Shown piece after piece: positions 5,923 through 6,898 of a stretch of DNA of 6,898 nt. Both the position numbers and the translations under genes were made by a program. Each line of letters begins with the position of its first letter. Position 1 is the first letter of the stretch. The notes below the pieces were generated by a model. The model did no database searches. It saw nothing but the letters and a program-made list of their open reading frames with translations, and was not told where the DNA came from. This DNA is from Bacteroidota bacterium (lineage in GTDB: Bacteria > Bacteroidota > Bacteroidia > Chitinophagales > Chitinophagaceae): NCBI GenBank assembly GCA_028876035.1, contig JAGWTK010000206.1:1-6898 (forward strand). Direction: 5' to 3'.

Positions 5923-6699
5923 ATGCATCCACCGCTCACCATAACTTTTCTCGGTACCGGCACCAGCAGCGGTGTTCCCATGATTGCCTGTCCCTGCAAC
6001 GTTTGTCAATCCGCAGATCCACGCGACAAACGGCTCCGGAGCAGCATCCTGGTGCAATCTGCTACTACCAGCATTGTGGTGGATACCGGGCCAGACTTCC
6101 GCTACCAGATGCTCCGCGCCCATGTGACCCATCTCGACGGAATTATTTTTACCCACCCGCATAAAGATCATGTGGCTGGTTTAGATGATGTACGCGCCTT
6201 CAATTTTTTCAGCGGCAAACCCATGAACATTTATGCCAATGAACTGACACAGGAGGTGATCATACGCGAGTTTCCTTACGCCTTTACCGATACCAAATAC
6301 CCCGGCCTGCCGGAAATTACCCTCAACCCGATCGACAGTCAGCCCTTTACCATCGGTGATATCACCATTCTGCCCATCACCGTTTGGCACCTGAAGATGC
6401 CTGTACTCGCTTTTCGGTTTGGTGACTTTACTTATATCACCGACGCCAATCGTATTGAAGAAAGTGAAAAGGAAAAAATCAAAGGTTGCGATACCATTGT
6501 GTTGAACGCACTGCGAAAGGAAAAACACGTCTCTCATTTTTCTTTGGATGAAGCGATTGCCATGGCAGCTGAACTCGGTGCCCGGCAAACACTCTTCACA
6601 CACCTGAGTCACCAAATGGGCCTTCATGCCGAAATTGATGCCGCGCTTCCGGAAAACATCCGCTTAGCATACGATAATCTCCGCCTGCAGATGGTGTAA
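5923..6699 (+). CDS. PhnP-like metallo-beta-lactamase-fold hydrolase
   Basis: The 258-residue cytoplasmic enzyme has the MBL fold with the PhnP-type arrangement. The N-terminus FLGTGTSSGVP leads to a cysteine cluster, Cys23, Cys25 and Cys28, like the structural zinc site of E. coli PhnP (Cys21, Cys23, Cys26 and His225); His230 is the likely fourth ligand. The catalytic dimetal motif is His78-x-His80-x-Asp82-His83 in THPHKDHVAGLDD, completed by His156, Asp174 in YITDAN and His227 in THLSH. His205 in VSHFSL matches the PhnP general acid/base position. PhnP opens ribose 1,2-cyclic phosphate 5-phosphate in phosphonate breakdown. No phn genes are nearby, so another cyclic phosphodiester or nucleotide substrate is plausible and the symbol is withheld. 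The start lies 27 bp after the small gene, without a Shine-Dalgarno sequence. Confidence 0.9.
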   Translation: MHPPLTITFLGTGTSSGVPMIACPCNVCQSADPRDKRLRSSILVQSATTSIVVDTGPDFRYQMLRAHVTHLDGIIFTHPHKDHVAGLDDVRAFNFFSGKPMNIYANELTQEVIIREFPYAFTDTKYPGLPEITLNPIDSQPFTIGDITILPITVWHLKMPVLAFRFGDFTYITDANRIEESEKEKIKGCDTIVLNALRKEKHVSHFSLDEAIAMAAELGARQTLFTHLSHQMGLHAEIDAALPENIRLAYDNLRLQMV

Positions 6700-6739
6700 A
6701 AACATGCCACCACTTTTATTACGCTGCTAGATTCGACCC

Positions 6740-6898
6740 ATGGCAAAGGGTAACGAATACATTAAAGACTTTTTCAGCTTCAGCCGGCGTGAGCGTACCG
6801 GCATTTTTACATTACTCGTATTGATCGTCATCGCCGCTATCTGGCCCAGCTTCTGGCCTGGAGCCGAAGAACCGCCGGTCTCCGCAGCAGACAAACAG
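6740..6898 (+). CDS. N-terminal part of a membrane-anchored protein, probably ComEA-like helix-hairpin-helix (cut by window end)
   Basis: An open frame from ATG 6740 runs to the window edge without a stop, giving 53 residues. The start reads MAKGNEYIKDFFSFSRRERTG, followed by a hydrophobic segment (about 21-35, IFTLLVLIVIAAIW) and a Pro/Ala-rich stretch. A short cytoplasmic N-terminus with FSFSRRERTG and one membrane helix is how Bacteroidota proteins annotated as helix-hairpin-helix/ComEA-like often begin; those carry DNA-binding HhH repeats further on. The HhH part lies outside the window, so the family call is inference from the N-terminus alone. The gene begins 40 bp after the MBL-fold gene on the same strand. 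TAGATTCG at 6728-6735 is a one-mismatch -7 box just upstream. Confidence 0.6.
   Translation, partial: MAKGNEYIKDFFSFSRRERTGIFTLLVLIVIAAIWPSFWPGAEEPPVSAADKQ

Noticed and set aside
5572..6171. A 199-codon minus-strand frame across the small gene and the start of the MBL-fold gene
   Set aside because: It is antisense to two well-supported genes, has no recognisable domain and ends within their promoter region.
1..6898. CRISPR arrays, tRNA or rRNA genes, toxin-antitoxin or phage genes
   Set aside because: No regularly spaced repeats beyond the 13-bp units, no tRNA- or rRNA-like sequence, and every larger gene has a housekeeping or regulatory assignment.

Overview
The window looks like a chromosomal segment from a Bacteroidota bacterium, probably a Chitinophagaceae-like member of the order Chitinophagales. 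The main marker is PorX, the response-regulator/PglZ-domain controller of the type IX secretion system, which is essentially confined to this phylum. Supporting signs are an LpxD (Gram-negative outer membrane with lipid A), several matches to the Bacteroidota -7 promoter box TAnnTTTG, and the lack of Shine-Dalgarno sequences before the genes. The genus assignment is inference only.

Layout. Positions 1-273 hold no convincing gene. They carry a composite inverted-repeat element built on the 13-bp unit TTAAACCTTAAAC, followed by a short leader with a perfect 9-bp inverted repeat. Next comes a threonine-synthase-family PLP enzyme (274-1458, +), which faces lpxD (1483-2535, -) across 24 bp. Upstream of lpxD on the same strand is an HD-domain nucleotide hydrolase of the dGTPase/SAMHD1 type (2586-3806, -). 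The HD gene and lpxD are probably co-transcribed, with a possible extra lpxD promoter inside the end of the HD gene. A 149-bp divergent control region (3807-3955) separates the HD gene from porX (3956-5518, +). After porX come a small uncharacterised gene (5614-5895, +), a PhnP-like metallo-beta-lactamase-fold hydrolase (5923-6699, +) and the 5' end of a membrane-anchored protein (6740 to the window edge, +) that resembles the N-terminus of Bacteroidota ComEA-like helix-hairpin-helix proteins.

How the genes relate. LpxD acts in lipid A synthesis, and PorX controls protein export through the outer membrane. Three different metal-dependent hydrolases with phosphoester-type active sites (HD, PglZ and MBL folds) lie within about 4.1 kb, and all have complete-looking metal sites. 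PorX's PglZ domain is reported to cleave oligonucleotides, so a shared nucleotide-related role is possible but unproven. Gene content is otherwise ordinary housekeeping and accessory material. The less expected signals are in the non-coding DNA: the repeat element at the left edge, the thrC leader repeat, the palindromes between the HD gene and porX, and the hairpin around the -7 box of the small gene.
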